Positions 8,622-17,105 of a stretch of 64,000 nucleotides of DNA are shown here, piece after piece (position 1 is the first letter of the stretch; every line of letters begins with the position of its first letter). The translations under genes were made by a program, and so were the position numbers. The notes beneath the pieces were generated by a model, which was not told the origin of the DNA, made no database searches, and saw only the letters and a list, made by a program, of their open reading frames with translations. Origin of the DNA: Shinella kummerowiae (GTDB lineage: Bacteria; Pseudomonadota; Alphaproteobacteria; Rhizobiales; Rhizobiaceae); NCBI RefSeq assembly GCF_009827055.1, contig NZ_WUMK01000001.1:248001-312000 (forward strand). The letters run 5' to 3'.

Positions 8622-9593
8622 TCAACCCGCGATGAAGTCGAGCAGGTCTTTGTTGAGCGTGTCGGCATGCGTTGTCGCCATGCCGTGGGGAAGCCCCTTG
8701 TAGACCTTGAGCACGGCATTCTTCAGGAGCTTTGCCGAAAGCAGGGCGGAATCGGCGATCGGCACGATCTGGTCGTCGTCTCCGTGCAGGACGAGAGTCG
8801 GCACGTCGATCATCTTCAAATCTTCCGTGAAATCCGTCTCGGAGAAGGCCTTGATGCCGAGATAGTGGGCGTTCGCCGCTCCAGCCATGCCCTGCCGCCA
8901 CCAGTTCTGCACGACCGCGTCGGACCGCTTCACGCCTTCGCGATTGAACCCGTAGAAGGGCCCACCGGCGAGATCGAAATAGAACTGCGACCGGTTGGCC
9001 GCCAGCGCGGCGCGCAGGCCGTCGAAGACCGAGACGGGAAGACCGCCGGGATTGGCCGCCGTTTTGACCATGATCGGCGGCACCGCGCCGATGAGAACGA
9101 GTTTGGCAACGCGCCCCTGTCCATGGCGGGCGACATAGCGCGCCGCCTCGCCGCCACCGGTGGAATGGCCGATATGAACGGCATCGGCGAGCCCAAGATG
9201 CTGCACGACCGCGGCGACATCGGCCGCATAATGATCCATGTCATGCCCGTCGCTGACCTGAGCGGAGCGACCATGTCCGCGGCGGTCATGCGCGATGACG
9301 CGAAACCCCTTGCCGAGGAAGAAGAGCATCTGGGTGTCCCAGTCGTCACCGCTGAGCGGCCATCCATGATGGAAGACGATCGGCTGCGCGCTCTTGGGAC
9401 CCCAGTCCTTGTAGAAGATCGCCGTGCCGTCCTTTGATTTGACATAGCCGCCGGACGACCGGTCTCCGGCCTCCATTGCTGTTTCCTCGGCCCGCGCCGC
9501 ACTGGCGCCGGCCACCGCCGCCGTTGCGGCAGCAAGCCCCAATGTTCCCGTCATCATGTTTCGCCGTGTCGGCGTGATGGATTCCAGGTGCAT
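8622..9593 (-). CDS. Tat-exported alpha/beta hydrolase (non-haem chloroperoxidase / arylesterase type)
   Basis: A 323-residue secreted hydrolase. The N-terminus carries a twin-arginine motif (TRRNMM) followed by an alanine-rich hydrophobic stretch ending ASAARAEE, so a Tat signal with cleavage near residue 35 is likely. The catalytic core shows [12 protein letters not shown] (oxyanion region), HDRRGHGRS, the nucleophile elbow GHSTGGGE, the acid in [10 protein letters not shown] and the His in GLPHGM. These match the perhydrolase/chloroperoxidase F-like family. GGAG lies eight bases before the ATG. Export is uncommon among these usually cytoplasmic enzymes. An operator-like palindrome lies upstream at 9645-9659. 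Confidence 0.9.
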   Translation of the reverse strand: MHLESITPTRRNMMTGTLGLAAATAAVAGASAARAEETAMEAGDRSSGGYVKSKDGTAIFYKDWGPKSAQPIVFHHGWPLSGDDWDTQMLFFLGKGFRVIAHDRRGHGRSAQVSDGHDMDHYAADVAAVVQHLGLADAVHIGHSTGGGEAARYVARHGQGRVAKLVLIGAVPPIMVKTAANPGGLPVSVFDGLRAALAANRSQFYFDLAGGPFYGFNREGVKRSDAVVQNWWRQGMAGAANAHYLGIKAFSETDFTEDLKMIDVPTLVLHGDDDQIVPIADSALLSAKLLKNAVLKVYKGLPHGMATTHADTLNKDLLDFIAG

Positions 9594-10538
9594 ATCTTTC
9601 TCCTGTTCGAAGAGTTTTATAGAAAATCTGACGCAGACTTCGAAATACCGTGACGGTATATACGCAATTTCTGCTCTACAACTCTATCGATGAGAGTACC
9701 GTTTTATAGCTATACGTTCGGTTGGTATAACTAAATCACCCATATATATTTTCCATCCTGCCGAACCGCAGGAATTTAAACATAATAATGACCAGTTCGG
9801 ATCGACGTTATTTTTCAGCACAGGTCTTCGTCCTGTGAGCACCTGGCGATCAAGCCGCCCGCTTAGGCATTGCCCACGGCCGGCTCGAACCCGCGCATGA
9901 CACGGCGACGACGGCGCCCTCCAGTTGAAGCCATGTCTACCACGGAACAGGTCGCCCACTCCGCTACACCTTTGTCTGCGCGACCTATACGCCGGGGCAT
10001 GTCGGTCGAGCATCTCGTCGTGATCGGCCCCCTTGGTGCTGCGGTTCGTTCAACAACGCCGAGGAGGTCCAGAAGCGGTTCACGCACCTCCATCATCGGC
10101 GACAGACGCGACTGGCTCGGCTGCAGCCCTTCTGCCCGCGCGGGCTAAACCCGTTCAACTCGACCATTCGGCGTGGACCGGCAGGCACCAAAGGCCTCAG
10201 CTTCACCGGGATTTGCGATCTCCGCCCGCTCTCCGGACAGAGTAACCTGAACCTTCGCATAGGATGCCTCGGCCCCGCTTTCACGATAGAAAAAGCGTCA
10301 AGAGAATCCGCCGATCGGCTGGGGAGAAGACAGGGCTGAAACCAGAAAAGCCCCCCTCAAAAACCGATCCGATGACTGCCTGAAAGATCGACGGGCATAT
10401 CGGGCGACGGAGATCGCCCTTGCCGATCGAACGCCTCGGCGAACCCGCGAGCATGCTTGCGGGCGTGAACACGCGTGTCGACGAAAATCGCCAACTTCGC
10501 TTCACAACTGTCTTCAACCAACGACCAGGAGAAAGAAC
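9594..10538. other. 945-base intergenic region without a convincing gene
   Basis: The left end (9600-9810) is AT-rich compared with its surroundings and looks like promoter DNA for the hydrolase. The remainder is GC-rich, with only short frames that lack ribosome sites or domain-like sequence. A tRNA-like patch at about 9870-9975 does not fold (see rejected items). AGGAGAAAG before 10539 is the ribosome site of the next gene. Confidence 0.5.
9645..9659. promoter_or_regulatory. Operator-like palindrome upstream of the exported hydrolase
   Basis: The sequence ATACCGT-G-ACGGTAT is a perfect inverted repeat with a one-base centre, in an AT-rich promoter stretch 52 bases before the hydrolase start. 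A further TACCGT half-site occurs near 9696. Its ACCGT half-site matches the TetR operator at 35635-35652, though the spacing differs. A repressor-binding role is inference. Confidence 0.4.
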
Positions 10539-11750
10539 ATGTCCAGGAATATCGTGATCATCGGTTCCGGCTTTGCCGGGACGATGGCGGCGTTGGGCGC
10601 CTCGCGGCTGCGCCACGAAAAGGGCGTCTCGCCGGAAGAATTGACGATCACCGTGGTGTCGCCCACGCCGGAAATGGTCATCCGCCCGCGGCTCTATGAA
10701 CGCAACCCCGAACAGATGGTCGCGCCGCTCAGCGAATTGTTCGCCGCCACCGACATCCGCTATCATCAGGGCAGCGTCGAGACGATCGACAACGCCACCT
10801 CGACGATCACGGTTGCCAGGGGAAACGGAACGTCGGCCACCCTGCCCTATGACCGGCTGGTTCTTGCGGCCGGAAGCGATGGCTTTGCGCCGCCGATCCC
10901 CGGTCTTGCCGAATTCGGCTTTGCCGCCACCCAGCTCGACGAAGCGGTGGCGTTGGATCGCCATCTCCATGCTCTTGCGCAAAAACCCGCATCGGCTGCG
11001 CGCAACACGGTGGTGGTCGGCGGCGCCGGCTTCACCGGGCTGGAGGTCGCCACCGAGATGCCGGGACGGCTGCGCGAGATCCTAGGCGAAGATGCGGATA
11101 TCCGCGTCATCATCGTCGATCGCTCGGAACATGTCGCGCCGGCAATGGGCGCCGACCCGCGCCCCTTCATCGAGGCGCGGCTGCGCGCACTGGGCATCGA
11201 GACGCGCATGAATGTCGGCATCGCGGCACTCGACGACAAGGGCGTGACACTGGGCAGTGGCGAACGCATCGAGACCATGACCGTGATCTGGTCCGCCGGC
11301 ATGCGTGCGTCGCCGCTGACCGCGCAACTGCCCGCCGAGCGCGACAATCTGGGCCGGCTCATCGTGGAACCCGACCTGCGCGTACCGGGAGGCAGCCGCA
11401 TCTTCGCGACCGGCGACACCGCCAAGGCGCGGACCGACAGCGTGGGCAACTACGCCGCCATGTCCTGCCAGCATGCCCGCCGCCTGGGTTCCTTTGCCGG
11501 GCACAACGCCGCAGCGGACCTGCTCGGAGAGCCGACGCTTCCCTATGACCAGCCCATCTATGTGACCTGCCTCGACCTCGGCCCCGACAACGCGATTTTC
11601 ACGCGCGGCTGGGACTCCAAGGTGGAGATCACCGGTGCACAGGCCAAGGCGGTCAAGAAGGAGATCAACGAGGTCTGGATCTATCCCCCGGCCGCCGAAC
11701 GCACAGCCGCCTATGAAAATGTGCTCTACGCACGTACCGCCGATTTTTAG
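10539..11750 (+). CDS. FAD-dependent NAD(P)H oxidoreductase, NDH-2-like
   Basis: A 403-residue flavoprotein of the two-dinucleotide-binding-domain family. The FAD fold starts at residue 5 with IVIIGSGFAGTMAAL, the second Rossmann motif is VVVGGAGFTGLEVA near 157, and the second FAD contact is IFATGDTA near 290. Overall architecture resembles type II NADH dehydrogenase (Ndh), which moves electrons from NADH to quinone at the inner membrane; the usual C-terminal membrane helix is not evident. AGGAGAAAGAAC precedes the ATG. Monocistronic, with its own terminator. It could also be a soluble NADH:acceptor reductase. Confidence 0.87.
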   Translation: MSRNIVIIGSGFAGTMAALGASRLRHEKGVSPEELTITVVSPTPEMVIRPRLYERNPEQMVAPLSELFAATDIRYHQGSVETIDNATSTITVARGNGTSATLPYDRLVLAAGSDGFAPPIPGLAEFGFAATQLDEAVALDRHLHALAQKPASAARNTVVVGGAGFTGLEVATEMPGRLREILGEDADIRVIIVDRSEHVAPAMGADPRPFIEARLRALGIETRMNVGIAALDDKGVTLGSGERIETMTVIWSAGMRASPLTAQLPAERDNLGRLIVEPDLRVPGGSRIFATGDTAKARTDSVGNYAAMSCQHARRLGSFAGHNAAADLLGEPTLPYDQPIYVTCLDLGPDNAIFTRGWDSKVEITGAQAKAVKKEINEVWIYPPAAERTAAYENVLYARTADF

Positions 11751-11778
11751 TATTGTCGTTACATGATCAAGCAAATCT

Positions 11779-11811
11779 GGCAGCGGGGAAGCCCGCTGCC
11801 ATTTCAGTTTT
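11779..11811 (+). terminator. Terminator of the NDH-2-like gene
   Basis: Nine-base perfect arms (GGCAGCGGG / CCCGCTGCC) with loop GAAG, followed by a T-rich ATTTCAGTTTT, 29 bases after the stop. Confidence 0.75.
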
Positions 11812-12028
11812 GGGAAGGGAGAGCCTGACCTTCCGGCAAATCCAGCAGCTGAGGACCGCACACCGCGTCGATCTACGATCCCCGGCATGGCAGAGCCGCG
11901 ACGGGTTCCACCGCCCGTAATGGCAACAAACCGGGGTGCACCCCTTCCCGAAGAGTGGCGTGCAGCGAAGCCCCGGCCGAGCTTTCGCCGGGAGGGCTTC
12001 AGCCTCAATCCGCCGCCTTGCTTTTCCG

Positions 12029-12955
12029 TCAACGCGTTTTCTGCGTGCAGTCGCGACGGACAATCTCGATCACCGTTTCGGTGGTGCGGTCGAGATAGCT
12101 GCGCCCGTCGGCAAGCCGTGCCGTTGGGCTGATATAGCTCTGCGGGCCGACATGGGTTGCCGGATCGAGCCTTTCCACCGTGATCTTGCCGGCAGCGAGC
12201 GCGCGGTTCCAGGCGCTTGTCCGCCACAGGCGCCAGCGCTGGGCAAAGAGACGGGTGCCCATCCGCTCGATCTGGTCGTTTGCGCTGGTGAGCTGGTATA
12301 AGTGCAGCGCATGCGTGAGGTCGTTGGCGCCATTGTGGAAGCCGCCGAGCGTGATCAGCCACAGCGGAGCACGCAACTGGTTGAACAGTTCCTCGACGGC
12401 GCCTGTCGCCACCTGGGCGCCACCGCTGTAGGAGAGCAGGACGATGGGTATGCCGCTGGCCGGGTCGTAGCCGGCCAGCCGGAGCTGATCGGCAATCTGG
12501 GCGCCGACCGCCCGGTTGTAGAGCGGGCGATACCGGCGGTCAGCGGCCACGAAGGTCTGCATGACGTTGTGCAGAAACAAGGTGATACCGATGTGCCGCC
12601 GGAGCCAGTCCCAGACCGGGCGTCCGGCCAGCGGGTCCGCCAGAGGCGAATAGGGCTGAATCTGGCCCAGCACGCGCAATTCCGGCGCACCGGCGAGGAT
12701 GGCCTTGACGAGCTGGCCGCCGTCGCGCGTATCGGTGAAGCGCCGCTTGCCGATCCCGTCCAGGTAGACCAGATAGGCGTCCGGCGGCCTCGCCGGATCG
12801 GCCCCTCTGGCAAAGGGCATCTCCGGCGGCAACGTGGCGGCCGGTGCGCGCCGGCCGAGGGCGTAGACCATCAGCTCGTAGCGGGCGAGCAGGCCCTCGG
12901 CGAGCAGGACGGGGCCGAGCGCTAAAAGAGCTACAATCAACAGAAGTTCGCTCAA
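12029..12955 (-). CDS. Membrane-anchored alpha/beta-hydrolase-like protein of unknown function
   Basis: A 308-residue protein with one N-terminal hydrophobic anchor (LLLIVALLALGPVLLAEGLL). The rest looks like a soluble alpha/beta hydrolase: a strand followed by the nucleophile-elbow-like LLSYSGGAQ near residue 175, then LWLITLGGFHNG. The elbow lacks the usual first glycine, so serine catalysis is not certain. The start is TTG at 12955, overlapping the stop of the upstream membrane-protein gene by four bases (TTGA), which supports translational coupling. It is the last gene of a three-gene unit with a small membrane protein and a glycosyltransferase. The function is not recognised. Confidence 0.75.
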   Translation of the reverse strand: MSELLLIVALLALGPVLLAEGLLARYELMVYALGRRAPAATLPPEMPFARGADPARPPDAYLVYLDGIGKRRFTDTRDGGQLVKAILAGAPELRVLGQIQPYSPLADPLAGRPVWDWLRRHIGITLFLHNVMQTFVAADRRYRPLYNRAVGAQIADQLRLAGYDPASGIPIVLLSYSGGAQVATGAVEELFNQLRAPLWLITLGGFHNGANDLTHALHLYQLTSANDQIERMGTRLFAQRWRLWRTSAWNRALAAGKITVERLDPATHVGPQSYISPTARLADGRSYLDRTTETVIEIVRRDCTQKTR

Positions 12956-13464
12956 ACCACCGCCTCCCGCTCGCGCGCACCGGCCATGATCCGCGCGATC
13001 AATCGCCGGACCACCTCAACGGTGGCGGCAAGCCCGATCCCCGCGACGGCGATGCACCCGACGGCAGACCACCAGCCCAGTCCCGACGCCGCCGCGAGCG
13101 GACCTGCCAGCCCTGCTCCGACACCGGCTACAAGCAGGGTATGAAGGAGCGGCCCGAGCAGCGGGAACGCCAGGATCGCGGCCAGCAGCAGCGGGGCGAT
13201 CAGCACGGGCGTCCAGACCAGTCCGGCCGTGCCGGGCAGCGGGGCTGCGTCAGGCGCCACAAGCGGCTGCATCAGGTCGGCAACGGCCCACGCGGCGACA
13301 GGCCACAGCGCAATCACCGTGCCCTCGACAACGGTGCCGGTCACCATCAGTCCGGCAACGAGCGGTGGGGATAGCTTCGGCCGGCGCGCCACGAGCGGCA
13401 GCACCCGTCCGGCGCTCTCCGACAATCCGGCGAGAACCAGCAGGATGACGACGGTCACCGACAT
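12952..13464 (-). CDS. Small integral membrane protein, unknown
   Basis: A 170-residue, very hydrophobic protein with about four transmembrane segments: residues 3-20, 35-62, 84-120 (probably two) and 125-150, ending in a basic tail. No known family was recognised. It starts three bases after the glycosyltransferase stop and overlaps the hydrolase start, so it is the middle gene of a tightly packed operon. It may act as a membrane scaffold or transporter for a glycosylated product (inference). Confidence 0.75.
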   Translation of the reverse strand: MSVTVVILLVLAGLSESAGRVLPLVARRPKLSPPLVAGLMVTGTVVEGTVIALWPVAAWAVADLMQPLVAPDAAPLPGTAGLVWTPVLIAPLLLAAILAFPLLGPLLHTLLVAGVGAGLAGPLAAASGLGWWSAVGCIAVAGIGLAATVEVVRRLIARIMAGAREREAVV

Positions 13465-13467
13465 GGT

Positions 13468-14679
13468 TCACCGTCCCCGCGCGCGATCTGTCGCCGCGCC
13501 ACCGGGTGAATTGTTTAGGTAACGCTCCAGCTCATCGACGGCACGCCGGGCACCGCCAGCCTCTTCCTGGGCTGCGCGCTGCGCGGCTGCCGCCGCACGG
13601 AAGCGCGGGTCCTCCAGCAGCCGTCGGGCAAGCGCGTGCACCGTCTCCTCTGTGGCGTCTTCCGTGCGAAGCGAAAGTCCGGCGCCGAGCTCGACAACCC
13701 GGCGGGCCACCATGGGCTGATCCGCACCCTGCGGCACGACGAGCGCCGGCACGCCGGCCCGCATCGCCTCGTTGACACTGTTCATGCCGCCATGCGTCAC
13801 GAAGAGCGCCGCGCGCTCCAGCACCTGCAACTGCGGCACGGATCGGCGGGCCAGCACGTTGGCGGGCAGCGGCCCCAGATCCGCCGGATCCTCCTGCCCG
13901 GTCGACACGACAACGGTGCCGCCCAGCGGGGCGAGCGCGGTCGCGAAGGTCCGCAGCAGGGCCGGCCCCGCGTCGAACACCGTGCCCAGCGATGCGTAGA
14001 GCACGGGGTCCTGCAACTGGACGGCGTCGAATGCCGGATCGGTCAGGCGGGACCCGACGCTCGCCCCGACGAATCGGTAGGAGCGGTCGAACGCATCGGC
14101 TCCAGGCTGGAACGCGCCGGACGTGAAGACCAGGTTCAGCGGCTCGGGCGCGTTCATCAGGTCGATCAGCGGCCCGCCGCGACCGTAAGCGCGGTGCAAA
14201 GCCCAGCGCGCGCGGGCAAAGCCCCAACCGATGCGCGGATATTTCATCGCGGCGGCCACCAGTGTGCGGGAGAAACCGGTGGGGCTGGGCACCTGTTTGT
14301 TGAAGGCAAAGGTCGTGAACGTCGCCGCCGCAGGCACGCCGAGCGCGCGCGCCGCCACAGCACCCCATGGACAGGCCGCCCCATGCACGATGAGGTCGGG
14401 GCGGATGCCGCGGAGATCCGAGAGCACGTCCGGTAGCAGGCCGAGGGTGGTCCGCGCCAGCTCTTCCAGCAACGCAAGGGGGATCGGCGGATCCGGCACG
14501 GGCATGTCGCCGCCGGGATAAAGCAGGACCTTAGCACCGGCGGCCTCGATCTGGGCCGCGAACGCCGGGAACGTGTGGTAGGTGACCGAGTGGCCACGCC
14601 GGACGAGTTCTGCGACGATCGGCAGCGTCGGGTTGATATAGCCGTGCATGCCGATGTTGAGGAACGAGACGGTGCTCAT
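13468..14679 (-). CDS. UGT/MGT-type glycosyltransferase (family GT1)
   Basis: A 403-residue GT-B enzyme. The N-terminal acceptor domain starts with FLNIGMHGYINPTLPIVAELVRRGH, typical of macrolide- and zeaxanthin-type glycosyltransferases. The C-terminal donor domain shows VLYASLGTVFD and the nucleotide-sugar motif around FVTHGGMNSVNEAMRAGVPALVVPQGADQP. It would transfer a sugar to a small hydrophobic acceptor. GGAGG with six-base spacing precedes the ATG. It heads a three-gene operon with a four-helix membrane protein and an anchored hydrolase. No carotenoid or polyketide gene is nearby to identify the acceptor. Confidence 0.9.
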   Translation of the reverse strand: MSTVSFLNIGMHGYINPTLPIVAELVRRGHSVTYHTFPAFAAQIEAAGAKVLLYPGGDMPVPDPPIPLALLEELARTTLGLLPDVLSDLRGIRPDLIVHGAACPWGAVAARALGVPAAATFTTFAFNKQVPSPTGFSRTLVAAAMKYPRIGWGFARARWALHRAYGRGGPLIDLMNAPEPLNLVFTSGAFQPGADAFDRSYRFVGASVGSRLTDPAFDAVQLQDPVLYASLGTVFDAGPALLRTFATALAPLGGTVVVSTGQEDPADLGPLPANVLARRSVPQLQVLERAALFVTHGGMNSVNEAMRAGVPALVVPQGADQPMVARRVVELGAGLSLRTEDATEETVHALARRLLEDPRFRAAAAAQRAAQEEAGGARRAVDELERYLNNSPGGAATDRARGR

Positions 14680-15085
14680 CGACGGCCTCCGGGTGCCGTT
14701 ACCGCTGGCTCACCCTGGCAAAGGCCCGGGCCGGCTTTGGTGATGAGGACCATTGCCCGCGGGGCGTCTTCCATCTGCTGCATTCTCCTGCTCGGGGTGA
14801 TGGCGTACTCGGGCGAGAGCCACAGGTCTGATAGACCTCTTCGAGAATGCTCCACTGCGGCGGGCGAAACTATCAAACGCTGGTTTGGGTTGGGCGATGC
14901 CAAAGTATAGGGCGATCTGAACCGCCTAGGGCGCTAAACAACGAGCGCGCGCATCGCCCCAACGGGCGTCTCCGCGTATCACTCCCCATATACCTCGATA
15001 CAGTTTCGCCTGCCTGTTTTGCCCCCTACTATCAGGTCGCTGGTGCCGCAGGCGCGACACATGCGGATGAAACGAGGTACTCGTG
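14680..15085. other. Intergenic region between glycosyltransferase and small ORF
   Basis: Apart from the possible 55-residue exported ORF at 14743-14910, nothing convincing is seen. The stretch must hold the promoter of the glycosyltransferase operon, but no clear -35/-10 pair was identified. Confidence 0.4.
14743..14910 (+). CDS. Possible small exported protein (55 residues)
   Basis: The frame begins MRTIARGASSICCILLLGVM, which looks like a short signal peptide or membrane anchor, followed by a polar tail. The ribosome site is weak. It lies alone between the divergently placed glycosyltransferase and a small ORF. It may be a chance ORF. Confidence 0.3.
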   Translation: MRTIARGASSICCILLLGVMAYSGESHRSDRPLRECSTAAGETIKRWFGLGDAKV

Positions 15086-15274
15086 ATGTCGTCACATGAA
15101 GTCAGATTTCCACCCCAGCCCGACGTACGACCCGTATTGGATGTGTCGGAATATTGCAGGCGCAGCGGTGTCAGCGAGGCCGAGGAGAAACGGTTGATCA
15201 CATTGCTCGGCCGCTATGCCTCCCGGCATGAGCTGGAGATGAACATGGTTCGCTGGCCTTTGCGGACCCGCTAG
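15086..15274 (+). CDS. Small hypothetical protein (62 residues)
   Basis: GAGG lies eight bases before the ATG at 15086, and a GTG at 15083 is an alternative. The product has a proline-rich start and a helical, charged part (SGVSEAEEKRLITLLGRYASRHELEMN) that looks like a genuine folded segment. It is convergent with the response-regulator operon ending at 15389. No family is recognised. Confidence 0.55.
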   Translation: MSSHEVRFPPQPDVRPVLDVSEYCRRSGVSEAEEKRLITLLGRYASRHELEMNMVRWPLRTR

Positions 15275-15388
15275 AGCGACCAGTGCCGCAAATCATTGTT
15301 CTTGCTCGTGTTCTTCAGCGACGCTACGGTCGTCAAACACCGCTCACGCCGCGTTTCGGGTTGCCACAGAATACCCCTCGCCGATGGG

Positions 15389-16087
15389 CTATACCGTCAC
15401 CTGGACGTCGTGCACCGAGGCTGGCAGCGTTTCCCATGCGCGGATCAAGGCGCTGATCGAGGCCACCTGCATCTTACGCATGGCATTGCCGCGATGCAGC
15501 TTGACCGTGACCTCACTAATGCCGAGGTCGAAGGCGATCTGCTTGTTGAAACGCCCGCGCGCGACCTCGGACAAGACCTGACGCTCCCGCTGCGTCAACC
15601 CGGCAAACAGCTCGACATTGCGTTTGACGGCAGCAGCCGCGGCACGCCGCGTCGCGTCGATCGCGATGCCCGCGGCCACGGCATCCAGCAAGGTCTGGTC
15701 GCGGACCGGCTTGGTGAGGAAATCGACGGCGCCGGCCTTCATCGCCTGGACGGACATCGGAATGTCGCCGTGTCCGGTAAGAAAAACGATCGGCTTGGGA
15801 TTGCCCGTTTGCGCGAGATGGCTTTGCAGGTCGAGGCCGCTCGCGCCCGGCATACGCACGTCGAGGATCAGACAGCCCGGGCGATCCAGGGCGTCGGCGT
15901 CGAGCAATTCGCGGATCGAGGCGAAGGTGACCGGTCGCAGGCCCGCCGAGAGCATCAGTTCGGCAAGCGCTTCGCGAACGGAAGCGTCGTCGTCGACGAT
16001 GATGACAATGGGTTGCTCCGGCTCGCTTCCCCGCCGGGGCATCGAAGGGATCGACGTTCGCAGAAAATGCTGTTCAGCTTTCATCAT
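15389..16087 (-). CDS. FixJ-type response regulator, third regulator of the kinase operon
   Basis: A 232-residue protein with a receiver (acidic pocket VDDD at about 31-34, phospho-acceptor Asp76 in ILDVRMPG, FLTGHGD, TKPV) and a C-terminal LuxR-type helix-turn-helix (LTQRERQVLSEVARG, DLGISEVTVKLHRG). It overlaps the receiver-only gene by four bases (ATGA). It is the last gene of an operon led by the histidine kinase at 17102-20299. It is closely related to the orphan regulator at 15-689; both share the ISEVTVKLHR recognition helix, so they may bind similar DNA (inference). Confidence 0.92.
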   Translation of the reverse strand: MMKAEQHFLRTSIPSMPRRGSEPEQPIVIIVDDDASVREALAELMLSAGLRPVTFASIRELLDADALDRPGCLILDVRMPGASGLDLQSHLAQTGNPKPIVFLTGHGDIPMSVQAMKAGAVDFLTKPVRDQTLLDAVAAGIAIDATRRAAAAAVKRNVELFAGLTQRERQVLSEVARGRFNKQIAFDLGISEVTVKLHRGNAMRKMQVASISALIRAWETLPASVHDVQVTV

Positions 16088-16464
16088 CGTTCTCCATTTG
16101 CTCCATCCGAGGCAGCGTCGCCGACGGCTGCAAGAAGCGCCGACCCGTCAAACGGTTTGCAGAAAAGCCTGGCCACGCCGCCGGCGCGAAGCCGGTCCGC
16201 GATTTCATGGCGACCGGTGATCAGGATGACGGGGAGATCCGGGCGCACCTTCCCCACCAGATCGCGAAGCTCAAGGCCACTGAGCCCGGGCATGCCGATG
16301 TCGGTGATAAGGACGGTCAGATCCGACAGCCCTTCGGCAAGCAGCGCCTCCGCCGACGAAAAGCTGCGGACGGCGTGTCCGTCCGACTCCAGAAGCTCCT
16401 CGAGCGACTCGAGCAGCCGTGGATCGTCGTCGACAATGGCCACGACAGGGATTTGTTTGCTCAT
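16084..16464 (-). CDS. Receiver-only response regulator (CheY/Spo0F-like)
   Basis: A 126-residue single receiver domain with the acidic pocket VDDD at 11-14, phospho-acceptor Asp55 in LITDIGMPG, ITGRHE and a Lys in CKPF. There is no output domain. Such proteins act as phosphate shuttles or sinks, or regulate by protein contact. It is flanked by two FixJ-type regulators and overlaps both by four bases, so all three should be made in similar amounts with the upstream kinase. Confidence 0.92.
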   Translation of the reverse strand: MSKQIPVVAIVDDDPRLLESLEELLESDGHAVRSFSSAEALLAEGLSDLTVLITDIGMPGLSGLELRDLVGKVRPDLPVILITGRHEIADRLRAGGVARLFCKPFDGSALLAAVGDAASDGANGER

Positions 16465-17105
16465 GATCCATGCCCTCCCGTCCTGCGCGAATGGGTAATC
16501 GGAATTTCCAGCCGCTCGGCTATGCGCACGAGATCGGCGAAGGAGGCCGCCGCCATTTTCTGCATCACGTTTCTTCTGTGAATTTCCAGGGTAACCTCGC
16601 TGATCCCCAGTTCGGCGGCAGCCTGCTTGTTGAGCAGGCCGCTCACGACCAGAGGCAGCACCTCGCGTTCCCGCTGGGTGAGCTCGAGATAACGGCGCTT
16701 GAGGGCGTTGATATCCGCGCGCTCCGACCGCGTTTTCCAGTCCTGGGCAAGCGCCATCCGGATCGCCGCCATAAGGTCCGCCTCGCTGAAGGGCTTGGTC
16801 AGGAAATCAACCGCGCCGCGCTTGATTGCCTTCACGGACGACGGAATGTCGCCGTGCCCCGTTATGAAAACGATCGGCGGATGGTCTCCCTCGGCAATCT
16901 GCCGCTGCAGATCGAGGCCGTTGATATCCGGCAGCTCGACGTCGAGGATAAGGCAGGCGGGCGCGTCCGGTTTTTCGGCGCTGATATAGTCACCCGCCGA
17001 TCCGAACGCCTCGACGCGAATCCCATGAGAAGACAGGAGCTCGATCAGGGCCTCGCGAATCCGGCGATCGTCATCGACGATGAAGACGATGTGGTCCTTT
17101 GTCAT
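16461..17105 (-). CDS. FixJ-type response regulator, first regulator of the kinase operon
   Basis: A 214-residue receiver plus LuxR-type helix-turn-helix protein. Acidic pocket VDDD lies at 10-13, phospho-acceptor Asp55 in ILDVELPD, then FITGHGD and TKPF; the output domain has LTQREREVLPLVVSG and ELGISEVTLEIHRRN. The start at 17105 overlaps the kinase stop by four bases, and the longer upstream frame would run into the kinase gene. Its recognition helix (TLEIHRR) differs from the VKLHR of the other two FixJ-type regulators, so it probably has a separate DNA target (inference). Confidence 0.92.
   Translation of the reverse strand: MTKDHIVFIVDDDRRIREALIELLSSHGIRVEAFGSAGDYISAEKPDAPACLILDVELPDINGLDLQRQIAEGDHPPIVFITGHGDIPSSVKAIKRGAVDFLTKPFSEADLMAAIRMALAQDWKTRSERADINALKRRYLELTQREREVLPLVVSGLLNKQAAAELGISEVTLEIHRRNVMQKMAAASFADLVRIAERLEIPITHSRRTGGHGS

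Noticed and set aside
9870-9975. tRNA-like patch on the minus strand with a TTCGAGC loop, a CTTCAAC anticodon-like loop and a D-arm-like segment, suggesting tRNA-Sec
   Set aside because: The stems do not pair: the T-stem has only one to three consecutive pairs and the anticodon stem none, and no acceptor complement of GTGGGCA is found upstream.
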